This document shows positions 52,812-60,913 of a stretch of DNA of 64,000 nt, piece after piece. Each line of letters begins with the position of its first letter. Position 1 is the first letter of the stretch. The DNA is from Porphyrobacter sp. SLTP (GTDB lineage: Bacteria > Pseudomonadota > Alphaproteobacteria > Sphingomonadales > Sphingomonadaceae): positions 1-64,000 of the forward strand of contig NZ_JAAALE010000013.1 in assembly GCF_009905735.1 (NCBI RefSeq), given 5' to 3'. Both the position numbers and the translations under genes were made by a program. The notes under the pieces were generated by a model, which was given only the letters and a program-made list of their open reading frames with translations, ran no database searches and was not told the DNA's origin.

Positions 52812-53172
52812 TCAGTCACGCACCAGAACCGGCTTGGTAAGTCCTTCGGCCAGAACTCCCGGTGCGTCATCGAACGGGGCGATGCACGAGACGACATGAG
52901 CGGGATCGGCGCGTCCCTGCGCCACCCATGCCAGCGCCTCGGCCACGTTCGGCCCGCCGCGTCCGCGGCCGGTGTAGAAGCGCACGCCGCGCCGATACAT
53001 CTCGAACAGCGGGAGGGCGACATCGCCGAAATGCCCGCCAACCGATGACACGATGCCCTCAGGCCCGACCGAGCGCAGGGCGCACAGCAAAGCCGCCTGA
53101 TCGGCGCTGGCATCGACCACGATCGGGAACTCGCCCGCGCGGCGCGGGGGCGGACCTTCGACGACATCGGCG
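52812..53172 (-). pseudogene. zinc-type alcohol dehydrogenase, 3' fragment cut by IS6-family element
   Basis: The frame encodes the C-terminal part of a medium-chain dehydrogenase: PIVVDASADQAALLCALRSV (end of the Rossmann fold), then EGIVSSVGGHFGDVALPL, and the closing strand LTKPVLVRD before its stop. About 120 residues remain; the N-terminal catalytic domain and most of the cofactor site are missing. The frame runs straight into the left end of the IS element at 53173, so the truncation was caused by insertion or an IS-driven deletion. Confidence 0.8.
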
Positions 53173-54014
53173 GGTGCTGTCAGTCTAATCGCAACTCGTC
53201 TCCAATTTACGGAGTGCGCGCTTTCCTAGTGTGAGATCAGGCCATGATGTTTTGCCACTCAGCCAGTGCGGCTGAGCGGGCGGTCTTGTAGGTCTGGCGG
53301 TCGGTGAGATGGCGATCGAGGTTGAAGTGGTTGTGGACGTTGGCGTGGACCGAAGCGAACTTCTGTAGGCTCTTCATCTGCCGGAACCGGAGCATTGCCC
53401 GCTCGCGCCGTCGGAACGGCAGGTGGCTATTCTCCACCCGGTTATTGGCCCAGCGCCCCACCTCCTGCTTATCGGTGTTGCCGAGCTCTTTCATTGCCGC
53501 CTTGTACGAACGCAGCCCGTCGGTGGTGATTGTCTCAGGTGATCCGTGGCGTTTCAGCGCCTTCTTCATGAAGATGAGAGCTGCCCGCTTGTCCCTCGTC
53601 TTGGTGACGTAGCTTTCCAGCACCTCGCCCTCTTGGTCGACGGCTCGCCAGAGGTAATGCATCTCACCGTTGATCTTTACGTACACCTCATCGAGGTGCC
53701 ACTTCCATTGGCGGAAACCCTTCATCCGGCTGACACGCTGCTTCCTGACATCAGCAGCGAACAGCGGACCAAACCGGTTCCACCAGTGCCGCACCGTCTC
53801 GTGGCAGATATCGATCCCGCGCTCCGCCAGCAGGTCCTCCACGTTTCGCAAGCTCAGCGGGAACCGCACGTACATCATCACCACCAGCCGGATGACCTCC
53901 GGCGAGGAGTTGAAATACCGGAACGGGCTGGCTGGCTTACGGGGTCGGGGCATAGCCCTATCCTAGCTTATCGCACCCGTTCCGCCATCACGGTGTATTT
54001 GCTTTGACAGAGCC
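53173..54014 (-). mobile_element. IS6-family insertion sequence, 842 bp, no target duplication
   Basis: The ends form imperfect inverted repeats: left GGTGCTGTCA from 53173, and right, read on the minus strand from 54014, GGCTCTGTCA (8 of 10 match). The size and single transposase gene fit IS6 elements. The eight flanking bases, CATCGGCG on the left and CGAGGTTG on the right, are not a direct repeat, so the element does not sit in a simple insertion. An adjacent deletion or cointegrate resolution is likely. Both flanking genes are truncated at the ends. Confidence 0.8.
53237..53953 (-). CDS. IS6 family transposase
   Basis: A 238-residue DDE transposase. The N-terminal part has ERGIDICHETVRHWWNRFGP, the first Asp lies in WHLDEVYVKINGEMHYLWRA, the second in ETITTDGLRSY, and the Glu in WANNRVENSHLPFRRRERAM, the usual IS6 order. 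It fills most of the element and appears intact. IS6 elements move by a replicative route that often leaves adjacent deletions, which fits the truncated genes on both sides. Confidence 0.93.
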   Translation of the reverse strand: MPRPRKPASPFRYFNSSPEVIRLVVMMYVRFPLSLRNVEDLLAERGIDICHETVRHWWNRFGPLFAADVRKQRVSRMKGFRQWKWHLDEVYVKINGEMHYLWRAVDQEGEVLESYVTKTRDKRAALIFMKKALKRHGSPETITTDGLRSYKAAMKELGNTDKQEVGRWANNRVENSHLPFRRRERAMLRFRQMKSLQKFASVHANVHNHFNLDRHLTDRQTYKTARSAALAEWQNIMA

Positions 54015-56799
54015 CGAGGTTGGCATTGTGGGTCACCATGATGACCTGCCGATGCGCCTTGGCTGCGATGAACAGGCTGACCAACTCCTCGAAGACTGAC
54101 TTCGGGTCGAGATTTTCCTCCGGCTGATCAATTATTAGAGGACGATTGTCATGATCGTCGAGGGCCAGATAGAGCAGCAGGAGGACGATGCCCCGCGTGC
54201 CTGGAGAAAGCTTGCGGATATCTACGCCATCATATTCGATGCCGTATCGAATGGCGATGTGGTCTGTGCTGAACAGCCACTGGGCGAAGCGCTTGGACCA
54301 AGCGCGAAATTCAGCTTGATCGGTATGCGCGACCGGGGAATGGTCCAGCAGCTCTTTTTGATAAAGCCGCCTAAACTCCGCCATTGCGGTAACGACTTCG
54401 GCGGACCCTCCGGTCTCCCAAGCGCATTTTAGCGCTTCATTGGCCTTTTGCAGCAAGGTTCCCTTGCCCTTGAAGGCGCCTGCCTTCCTCAGGTCGATCA
54501 GCCCATCTTCGGCTTCCGAGGCCCATTGCTCCACATTGGCTATACGGGCCACCGAGAAGGAAAGCTTCTTCAGGGTTCCTTGAGCGGCGGCGAGCCGGTT
54601 CATCAGGGGCTGATAAAGGGCTTCGAGCACTTGTTGTTCGGCCACCAGCGCATCGATGGTGCGGCCGTAGGCAGCTTCGCGTTCTGTCTGAAGTGTTACC
54701 GCACGCTCGCGTGCCCCCTTGGCGTCTGTGAGCTTCTCGGTCAGCGTCTGCCACGCGGCGGTTTCGGTCGCGATGCGGGTGGACAGGGCGCTGTATTGTC
54801 GCTGCGTCTCCTTGTCGGCGCTTACGAGCTTTTCGAGCCGCAACATTTCGGCTTCAAGGGCGGCCTGAGGCAAGGTCGCCAGATCGGTGCCGTCAGGGAA
54901 ATAAGGCGTGTTTGGATCGCCGAGAGGGGAAGGCGGAACGCCTTTCAGTTTGGCGACTTCTCCATCGACCCACCGAATGAAACCCGCGAGGTCGGTATCG
55001 ACCGGCCCTTTATAGTCCAGCAGGAAGGAGGCCCATTGGTCGGCTGACATGCCGCTATGGTTATGTCGAGCCTGTGTCTGCCGCAGGGCCTCCGGTGCCT
55101 GATTTCTGCGCAGGTCTCTGACTTCATCCTGCATGGCGAGGAAGGTTTGGCGCCGGGTCGCGAACTGCCGCAGTTTGCTCGTGATCTGGCTGGCGGCGCC
55201 TGCAAGCTGGGTGTGCCGTTGCGCGCGCTGTTCGCTGCCTGCCGAGACAAGCTTAGCGCGATCTGCGGTATAGGCATCGACAAGCTGTTTCTTCTGGGTG
55301 GCCTGAGCCTCATAGCTGGCGGCCAGCTTTTCCTTCTCCAGTTCGGTGCTGATCCGTTCCGAAATCTGTGAGACGGCCTCCGCTTCTCGTTCCTTGGCGA
55401 GGCGATGACGTGATGCGCGTTGGTCGAGAAGCTCATCGAAATCGAGTGCGCCGTCGCGGGTATTGACGGGATGGGCTTCGAAGATGACCCGTTCTATCTC
55501 TCGAAGGAGGCCGTCGGTCAGGCCGTTTGAGGAGCAGAGTTCCTCGACAAATTGCTGAGAGAGATACTGAACACGGGGATAGCTGAGAGGCCCATTGGCG
55601 TCGGATCCGTTGAGCGCGCGCATGCTGGGGTTGCCGGCTGCCCAAGAGATTTCAACCTTTGCGCTCCCAAGGAGAGGGCGTGCGCGAACAAGGAAGGATG
55701 GACTTGCCCATTCGTCTGCGCTCCAGGCTGCGTCGGGAATGGAGTCGCATCCGGCGGCAATCATATCAGCCAGAGCGGTCTTTCCTGAACCGCGCGCGCC
55801 GATGATCGCTACGAGCCCGGGGTTAAGCGGGATGACGGGCGTCGTAATCCAAGGGGCGCCGGTGATCTTTACCTGTGCGATAACTTGCGAGGGATTTGGA
55901 GATGCCGGCGGCTCCGCGCCGACATAGGCTCGGCCTTCCGGATCGATGCAGGCTTGCCGCAGGGCATCGAACTCAAGCCCGCCCTTGATCCAAGAAAAGC
56001 GGTCCCCAAAGGGCGAAGCAACGGTTTCCAGCTTATGAGCGTCGCTACCGTGCAGGCAAGGTTTGAGGCCGCCATAGGTCTCGCGAATTTCGGCCGGCCC
56101 CATGCCTTTTCGGCCTAGCCAGAAATCGCGCTGAGCCTCGCTGCTGGCGAGTATGACATGGGCGAATGTCTCGATCTCGCGCCTAATGGTCTGATCGGCG
56201 GCTTCCCGCACGCCGGATGTGCCATCATTGGCTCCACCTGCAACAGCGATGAGAATATTCTTCTTGGCCCAACCGCTTTCGGTGAAGACCTCGCGCAACT
56301 GCTGGAAATTCACCTTGAACTGGCTGGCACCGTAACTGAGTGCGGTACTATCATCGATGATGCAAGTGTCGGCTTTCCTCCCCAGGCGAATGAGGTCGGC
56401 GCGGGTGCAGTCGAACCGGTCCTGCATGACGTTGAACTGCAATCGCGAGAGCAGGCGCCGCAGCTCGTCAATATGGTCGGGATCTTCGGGACTAACGAAC
56501 AGGTGCAGATTGACGAAGCCGCCCTTGGCCGTCGCAACATCTAGCCGGACTTCCACATTCGGGAAAATCAGCTTGGCGTTGGGAATGCGCCCATTTTCGC
56601 GGTGACGGAGGACGGCTTGATAGGTGTCGGTGACGTAATAGTCGGTGACGGCGATTGCCTCGATGACCGGTGTGGCCTGTTCGAGAGCGGTCAAATAATC
56701 ATCCCACGCACTTGGCCCGCTGAACTGGTTATTCATGACGGTCCCTGGGGCATGGATGTGTGGTTCCCATCTACGCCAATCAGAGCCTCTGTTCAGCAT
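53968..56799 (-). CDS. TrlF-type protein: PHP-like nuclease domain plus SMC-like ATPase, 3' end truncated by IS
   Basis: A 943-residue protein. Residues 1-285 form a PHP-type metal domain: EPHIHAPGT, VTDYYVTDT, NVEVRL, FVNLHLFVSPE and LHGSDAHK. An ATPase follows, with Walker A IIGARGSGKTALADM (about 334-341), a long charged coiled coil (about 460-790), signature LSPGTRGIVLLLLYLAL and Walker B RPLIIDQPEENLDP, then VTHNANL. Family members continue past this point, but here the last 14 codons plus stop (LCQSKYTVMAERVR) come from the right end of the IS6 element. The natural C-terminus is lost. Similar PHP- or SMC-like ATPases are often defence proteins; activity after truncation is doubtful. Confidence 0.83.
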   Translation of the reverse strand: MLNRGSDWRRWEPHIHAPGTVMNNQFSGPSAWDDYLTALEQATPVIEAIAVTDYYVTDTYQAVLRHRENGRIPNAKLIFPNVEVRLDVATAKGGFVNLHLFVSPEDPDHIDELRRLLSRLQFNVMQDRFDCTRADLIRLGRKADTCIIDDSTALSYGASQFKVNFQQLREVFTESGWAKKNILIAVAGGANDGTSGVREAADQTIRREIETFAHVILASSEAQRDFWLGRKGMGPAEIRETYGGLKPCLHGSDAHKLETVASPFGDRFSWIKGGLEFDALRQACIDPEGRAYVGAEPPASPNPSQVIAQVKITGAPWITTPVIPLNPGLVAIIGARGSGKTALADMIAAGCDSIPDAAWSADEWASPSFLVRARPLLGSAKVEISWAAGNPSMRALNGSDANGPLSYPRVQYLSQQFVEELCSSNGLTDGLLREIERVIFEAHPVNTRDGALDFDELLDQRASRHRLAKEREAEAVSQISERISTELEKEKLAASYEAQATQKKQLVDAYTADRAKLVSAGSEQRAQRHTQLAGAASQITSKLRQFATRRQTFLAMQDEVRDLRRNQAPEALRQTQARHNHSGMSADQWASFLLDYKGPVDTDLAGFIRWVDGEVAKLKGVPPSPLGDPNTPYFPDGTDLATLPQAALEAEMLRLEKLVSADKETQRQYSALSTRIATETAAWQTLTEKLTDAKGARERAVTLQTEREAAYGRTIDALVAEQQVLEALYQPLMNRLAAAQGTLKKLSFSVARIANVEQWASEAEDGLIDLRKAGAFKGKGTLLQKANEALKCAWETGGSAEVVTAMAEFRRLYQKELLDHSPVAHTDQAEFRAWSKRFAQWLFSTDHIAIRYGIEYDGVDIRKLSPGTRGIVLLLLYLALDDHDNRPLIIDQPEENLDPKSVFEELVSLFIAAKAHRQVIMVTHNANLGLCQSKYTVMAERVR

Positions 56800-57119
56800 T
56801 CATCCCCCGGATTCAAAGTAATCTTCAATCCAACTTATCGAGATTCTACAAGAGTTACAACTGTGTGGGTCGCTTCGTAAAGGCGCCAGATCCCTAACGA
56901 AGTCGCATCGAGGTGGTCAACTTTTGGGGAAAGGGTGCATGCCCATTCGGAGCCTGACGAACTGATGCCCGCTTTTGGCCAAGTCTGCCACTCGATCGGT
57001 CACCTGAGAACGGCAGAAATGTCCCAGAGTCGGCCATTTAGACCGATTGCCCACCTTATCCGCTTTGAGGCGATCGTCAGGCGGTCCGCTATGACCGACA
57101 TGAGGGCGCAAAACAGCCG
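56800..57119. other. non-coding gap upstream of the TrlF gene
   Basis: No open frame here shows protein-like composition on either strand. The TrlF promoter must lie at the left end, which is AT-richer (around TTCAAAGTAATCTTCAATC). The rest has no clear repeat or RNA signal. Confidence 0.5.
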
Positions 57120-57404
57120 CTAAACTAGGGACGCCACAGCCGCGCTAATCGCAGCGATCGATGCTGACGCCCGCTGCAAATTATCGATCCGGGCCGTTCG
57201 TTCCTCGGCTGACACTGCACCGATCGTCAGCGCGATGACGCTCGCATCTTCCATGATCACGCCGATCTTGGCGCAGAGCAGATCGATCAGCTCGTCGTTG
57301 TTATCGTCCATATGCACCTGACGCCCGATCACGCCCGCGAAGTCCATATCCAGCTTTTCAGCGTGCTGCGTCTTTCCATTCGACTTCGTGCGCGAACGAA
57401 GCAT
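57120..57404 (-). CDS. small conserved-type protein of the recombinase cassette
   Basis: The C-terminal part of this frame reads like a real small protein: HMDDNNDELIDLLCAKIGVI, then EDASVIALTIGAVSAEERTA and helices to AAISAAVASLV. It would be a 94-residue protein from 57404, or 75 residues from ATG 57347. It is divergent from the DUF3489 gene. An extension of the open frame beyond 57404 runs antisense to DUF3489 and is not credible. I do not know the family; position suggests cargo of the recombinase module. Confidence 0.45.
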   Translation of the reverse strand: MLRSRTKSNGKTQHAEKLDMDFAGVIGRQVHMDDNNDELIDLLCAKIGVIMEDASVIALTIGAVSAEERTARIDNLQRASASIAAISAAVASLV

Positions 57405-57519
57405 TGCTGTTCGGACAGACCGCGGCCGCTTGTGCCCGGTGGCTGCCCCGACCGGCGGAACCGGCGGGGCTTGAAGTGGTGGAGCGGCACAATGCCGCCT
57501 CCCTGACAGGAGACCACCC

Positions 57520-57885
57520 ATGACCAATACTATTAAGGCGAAGCGCGCCCGCCAGATTGCCCGGACGCCCAGCAGCGCTCCCCAGCATGAGAGCAGCGCA
57601 CCAGCAAACGCTAGCGAACAGGTCGCACCGGCATCAGCAACCGCACCCGCGACGGAACCCGCTACCAAGCCTGAGACCAAGTCCGCACGCGTGGTAGCGC
57701 TGCTGCAGCGCGAGGAAGGCGCCACGCTTGAAGAGCTGGTCGCTGCCACCGGCTGGCTGCCGCACACCACCCGCGCGGCAATGACCGGCCTCAAGCGCAA
57801 GGGCCACGCTGTCACCGGTGTCAAAGCTGATGGCGTGCGCCGTTACTACACTAAAGCCTCTACCTCGGGCGCCGCAGTTAAATGA
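57520..57885 (+). CDS. DUF3489 domain protein
   Basis: A 121-residue protein with an Ala/Pro/Thr-rich N-terminal half and a small winged-helix-like C-terminal domain, VVALLQREEGATLEELVAA then GWLPHTTRAAMTGLKRKGH. DUF3489 genes precede DUF2924 and a large serine recombinase in many alphaproteobacteria. A DNA-binding role in the cassette is inferred. Its stop overlaps the next start (ATGAG). Confidence 0.85.
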   Translation: MTNTIKAKRARQIARTPSSAPQHESSAPANASEQVAPASATAPATEPATKPETKSARVVALLQREEGATLEELVAATGWLPHTTRAAMTGLKRKGHAVTGVKADGVRRYYTKASTSGAAVK

Positions 57886-58292
57886 GCCGCTTGAACCTGC
57901 AACAGCAACTGGAAGAGATCGGCTCAATGGATCTCAATGCTCTTCGCCAGGCTTGGAGGGACCGCTACGGCGATCCCCCCTCGCTGCGCTCAACTCCCAT
58001 GCTGCAGATGATGCTCGCATGGCGGATACAGGCCGACGCCATGGGCGGCCTCGATGCGGACACGCGCAAGGCCCTGGCCCGCACAGGCGCGGTCGAGATC
58101 GAAGGCCGCCACCTAGGTGTCGGCGCCCGGCTATCGCGGACATGGAAAGGCAGGCCGGTCGAGGTGCTGGTGGAAGAGGATGGGTTCCGCTGGGATGGCA
58201 TGCTCTATCCTAGCCTCTCAGCCGCTGCCACCGCGATTGCCGGGAGCAAGTGGAACGGCCCGCGCTTCTTCGGTCTAAGGGACACGCCATGA
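57882..58292 (+). CDS. DUF2924 domain protein
   Basis: A 136-residue basic protein with the family blocks DLNALRQAWRDRYGDPPSLR, AWRIQADAMGGLD, GARLSRTWKGRPVEVLVEED and YPSLSAAATAIAGSKWNGPRFF. It is always found beside recombinases of this type and may be a recombination directionality factor or accessory DNA-binding protein; this is not proven. It overlaps both neighbours by four bases. Confidence 0.86.
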   Translation: MSRLNLQQQLEEIGSMDLNALRQAWRDRYGDPPSLRSTPMLQMMLAWRIQADAMGGLDADTRKALARTGAVEIEGRHLGVGARLSRTWKGRPVEVLVEEDGFRWDGMLYPSLSAAATAIAGSKWNGPRFFGLRDTP

Positions 58293-59860
58293 GCCGTAAG
58301 ACCATCCGCTGCGCGATCTACACCCGCAAGAGTTCGGACGAAGGTCTCGACCAGTCGTTCAACAGCCTCGATGCACAGCGCGAAGCGGGCGAAGCCTATG
58401 TGAAGAGCCAGGCCCATGAGGGCTGGAAGTGTCTGCCTGCCTTGTATGATGACGGCGGGTTCTCGGGCGGAACCATGGAGCGCCCTGCCCTCAAACGCCT
58501 GCTGGCCGATGTTGATGCAGGGCTGATCGATGTGGTGGTCGTTTACAAGATCGACCGCCTCACCAGGGCGCTCACGGATTTTGCGCGCATCGTGGAGCGC
58601 TTCGATGCGCGCGAGGTCAGCTTTGTCAGCGTCACTCAGTCGTTCAATACCACCAGCAGCATGGGCCGGCTGACGCTTAACGTGTTGCTGTCGTTCGCGC
58701 AGTTCGCGCGCGAGGTAACCGGCGAGCGCATCCGCGACAAGATCGCCGCTTCCAAGGCCAAGGGCATGTGGATGGGCGGCAATGTGCCGCTTGGCTATGA
58801 TCTGCCAGCTTCTGGAACGCGAATCCTGGAGGTCAACAAAACTGAGGCGCTGACCGTCCGGCACATCTTTACCCGCTATCTCGAACTCGGCTCTGTGCAT
58901 GCACTCCAGCGCGAACTGACTGCGCAGGGGATCGTCTCAAAGCTGCGGATCACCGGCTCGGGCAGGACCTCGGGCGGACTCCCGTTCAGCCGCGGGGCTC
59001 TGTTCCACATACTGCGCAGCCAGATCTATGTCGGTCGCATTCCGCACAAGGATCTGGTCCACGAAGGCAGCCATGCGGCGATCATTGATCAGGCATTGTT
59101 CGATGCAGTCCAGCAGCGGCTTAGCTCGCAAGCCCGCAGGCACACGGCGGCTGGTGAGCAACGCACCGCGAGGGCCGTTCTGACTGGGCGACTGTTTGAC
59201 GCGATGGACGAGCTGATGACCCCCACGTTCTCGCACGGCCGTAGCGGACGGCTTTATCGCTACTACGTGTCGGCCTCGCTCCAACAAGGTGGCAGGACCG
59301 ACGACCGTGTCATGCGGCTACCGGCAGCAGCGTTCGAGAAACTGGTCAGCGAGGCTGTCTCGCGGTGGTTGCCCCATGCAGGCGCACCGCTCGATCTCCC
59401 GATCTCGATCCGCCTTCGCGAGCATGAGATCCTCATCGATCTGCCGGGACAGCTTGCTGCCGACGTTGCAACACGGCTGCATGAAGGCGAGCGGTTGATG
59501 CACTCCACCAAGCAGTCCTGTCGCATCGCAATACCACTGACCCTGCCGGTGCGCGGCGGCAGGAAGAGCGTCGCGCTCGGCTCGCGCACTTCAAAGCCAG
59601 ACCGCTCACTCATCAACGCGCTTCGCATGGCGCACACCATGATCGAACACCATCGCGGGCTCCCTTCCCTCGAGACCTCGCCGCGCTCGCACTATAAACG
59701 AAAGACCATCTCATTCGCCTTTCTCGCACCGGACATCCAGAGCGATATCCTGGCAGGCCGGCAGCCACCGAAGCTTACCCTCGAAGCGCTGCGCCACACC
59801 GACGTTCCGCTGTGCTGGCAGCGCCAACGCGAGGTTTTGGGCTGGCCTGCTCGCCGCTGA
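58289..59860 (+). CDS. large serine recombinase
   Basis: A 523-residue site-specific recombinase. The N-terminal resolvase domain has the nucleophile Ser15 in IYTRKSSDEGLDQ, KIDRLTRALTDF and SLDAQREAGEAY. A recombinase domain follows (LGYDLPASG, then THIFTRYLELGSVHALQREL in slightly different form). The usual cysteine zinc ribbon is replaced by TGRLFDAMDELMTPTFSHG without cysteines. The ATG overlaps the DUF2924 stop (ATGA); an in-frame upstream ATG adds 13 residues without support. It would integrate or excise the cassette. Confidence 0.88.
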   Translation: MSRKTIRCAIYTRKSSDEGLDQSFNSLDAQREAGEAYVKSQAHEGWKCLPALYDDGGFSGGTMERPALKRLLADVDAGLIDVVVVYKIDRLTRALTDFARIVERFDAREVSFVSVTQSFNTTSSMGRLTLNVLLSFAQFAREVTGERIRDKIAASKAKGMWMGGNVPLGYDLPASGTRILEVNKTEALTVRHIFTRYLELGSVHALQRELTAQGIVSKLRITGSGRTSGGLPFSRGALFHILRSQIYVGRIPHKDLVHEGSHAAIIDQALFDAVQQRLSSQARRHTAAGEQRTARAVLTGRLFDAMDELMTPTFSHGRSGRLYRYYVSASLQQGGRTDDRVMRLPAAAFEKLVSEAVSRWLPHAGAPLDLPISIRLREHEILIDLPGQLAADVATRLHEGERLMHSTKQSCRIAIPLTLPVRGGRKSVALGSRTSKPDRSLINALRMAHTMIEHHRGLPSLETSPRSHYKRKTISFAFLAPDIQSDILAGRQPPKLTLEALRHTDVPLCWQRQREVLGWPARR

Positions 59861-59917
59861 AACGCGCGCCAGGTTTTCACTACAGCGCATGGAAGAAATC
59901 CGTGCCGAGAGCGGGAT

Positions 59918-60070
59918 AATTCCCTGCCAAGTTCTACAGGGAATTTGAAGTCCAAATCACGCCTAACCCACTCGATATACGACGCTCTTGATGTTGCGGT
60001 TTCCGTCGAAATTGCCGGATTCAGCGCCTTTCTCACAGATTTCCCTGCTAATACCCTGCACGGCAGGGAA
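59918..60070. repeat. two related inverted repeats, TTCCCTG/CAGGGAA, after the recombinase
   Basis: AATTCCCTG (59918-59926), ten bases, CAGGGAATT (59937-59945) is a perfect dyad. A second dyad, TTCCCTGC (60041-60048), 14 bases, GCAGGGAA (60063-60070), has the same core arms. The gene-free stretch 59861-60237 holds both, between recombinase and tRNA-Ser. They may be recombinase binding sites, terminator hairpins or parts of an att site; no duplicate att sequence was found by eye. Confidence 0.6.
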
Positions 60071-60237
60071 ACCGCACCGAGCACAATTGGCGCGGAGACT
60101 CGCGGCGCAAAACGCGCCGGAAGACACCGGAAATCGCCGGTTACACGGAGGGCAGTGACGGATTACCGCCCCCAAGCCGCGGATTTGTGCGGGTCTCGTG
60201 CGCTCACTGCGGAGCGGAGACTAGTGCTGGGGGTTCG

Positions 60238-60327
60238 TGGCGGAGAGGGTGGGATTCGAACCCACGTTACCGTCGCCGGTAAACCGCATTTCGAGTGCGG
60301 CGCATTCGACCACTCTGCCACCTCTCC
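60238..60327 (-). tRNA. tRNA-Ser (CGA anticodon)
   Basis: The minus strand folds as a type II tRNA: acceptor GGAGAGG pairs with CCTCTCC, discriminator G and an encoded CCA follow, the anticodon CGA is at 60293-60291, a long variable arm is present, and the T loop reads GGTTCGAATCC. Length 90. A tRNA next to a recombinase cassette is a common integration target. Confidence 0.95.
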
Positions 60328-60470
60328 GCGAGGCCTGTCGAAGTGCTTGAGGCCATCTGGTCGGGACGGCTGGCGACAGGGAGCGCGCCCGTTAGCCCAA
60401 GGCGCGGGGCTTGCCAAGACCCGAGGGTGCACAAAATTCGGGCATATCTCGCAGGTGCACAAAGCCTTCG

Positions 60471-60498
60471 CTTGTTTTACCAGCGCAAAGGTCCATAT
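60471..60498 (+). promoter_or_regulatory. heat-shock-sigma-like promoter of hspQ
   Basis: CTTGTT (60471-60476), a 15-base spacer and TCCATAT (60492-60498) resemble the RpoH pattern CTTGAA-N13-17-CCCATNT. The predicted transcript start falls within a few bases of the ATG at 60507, so the mRNA would have almost no leader. No Shine-Dalgarno sequence is visible. Confidence 0.55.
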
Positions 60499-60506
60499 TA
60501 TGAGAC

Positions 60507-60887
60507 ATGGAACGTGCAGAGTTCTTCTCGAGCCAGGCCGGGCGCACCATTATCGCCCCGCGCCAGACCCGTGCCCGCTTTGGCATCGGCGATGTGGTCC
60601 GCCACCGCCTGTTCGCCTTTCGCGGCGTCGTGTTCGATATCGATCCGGTCTTCGCCAATTCGGAAGAATGGTACCAGTCGATTCCCGAGGACATCCGCCC
60701 ACGGCGCGACCAGCCTTTCTATCACCTGCTCGCAGAGAATGATGACTCGTCCTATGTGGCCTATGTCAGCCAAGGCAATCTCATCGCGGACTCGGATGGC
60801 GGGCCGGTCGATCACCCGACCGTGCGCCAGCTGTTCGAGAGCTTCAAGGACGGCCGGTACCGAATGCGGGCCTCGCTAACGCATTGA
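60507..60887 (+). CDS. hspQ: heat shock protein HspQ
   Basis: A 126-residue protein of the HspQ/YccV hemimethylated-DNA-binding family. The core is FGIGDVVRHRLFAFRGVVFD, DPVFANSEEWYQSIPED, and QPFYHLLAEND followed by YVAYVSQGNLI. HspQ promotes Lon-dependent proteolysis in E. coli. The N-terminal 24 residues are longer than in some relatives. A heat-shock-like promoter lies directly upstream, consistent with stress control. Confidence 0.9.
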   Translation: MERAEFFSSQAGRTIIAPRQTRARFGIGDVVRHRLFAFRGVVFDIDPVFANSEEWYQSIPEDIRPRRDQPFYHLLAENDDSSYVAYVSQGNLIADSDGGPVDHPTVRQLFESFKDGRYRMRASLTH

Positions 60888-60913
60888 CAATCCTTTTGGG
60901 ATAATTCTTGGCC

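Noticed and set aside
57405-57824. Upstream extension of the small minus-strand frame at 57120
   Set aside because: It runs antisense through the DUF3489 gene and its own promoter gap and lacks protein-like composition.
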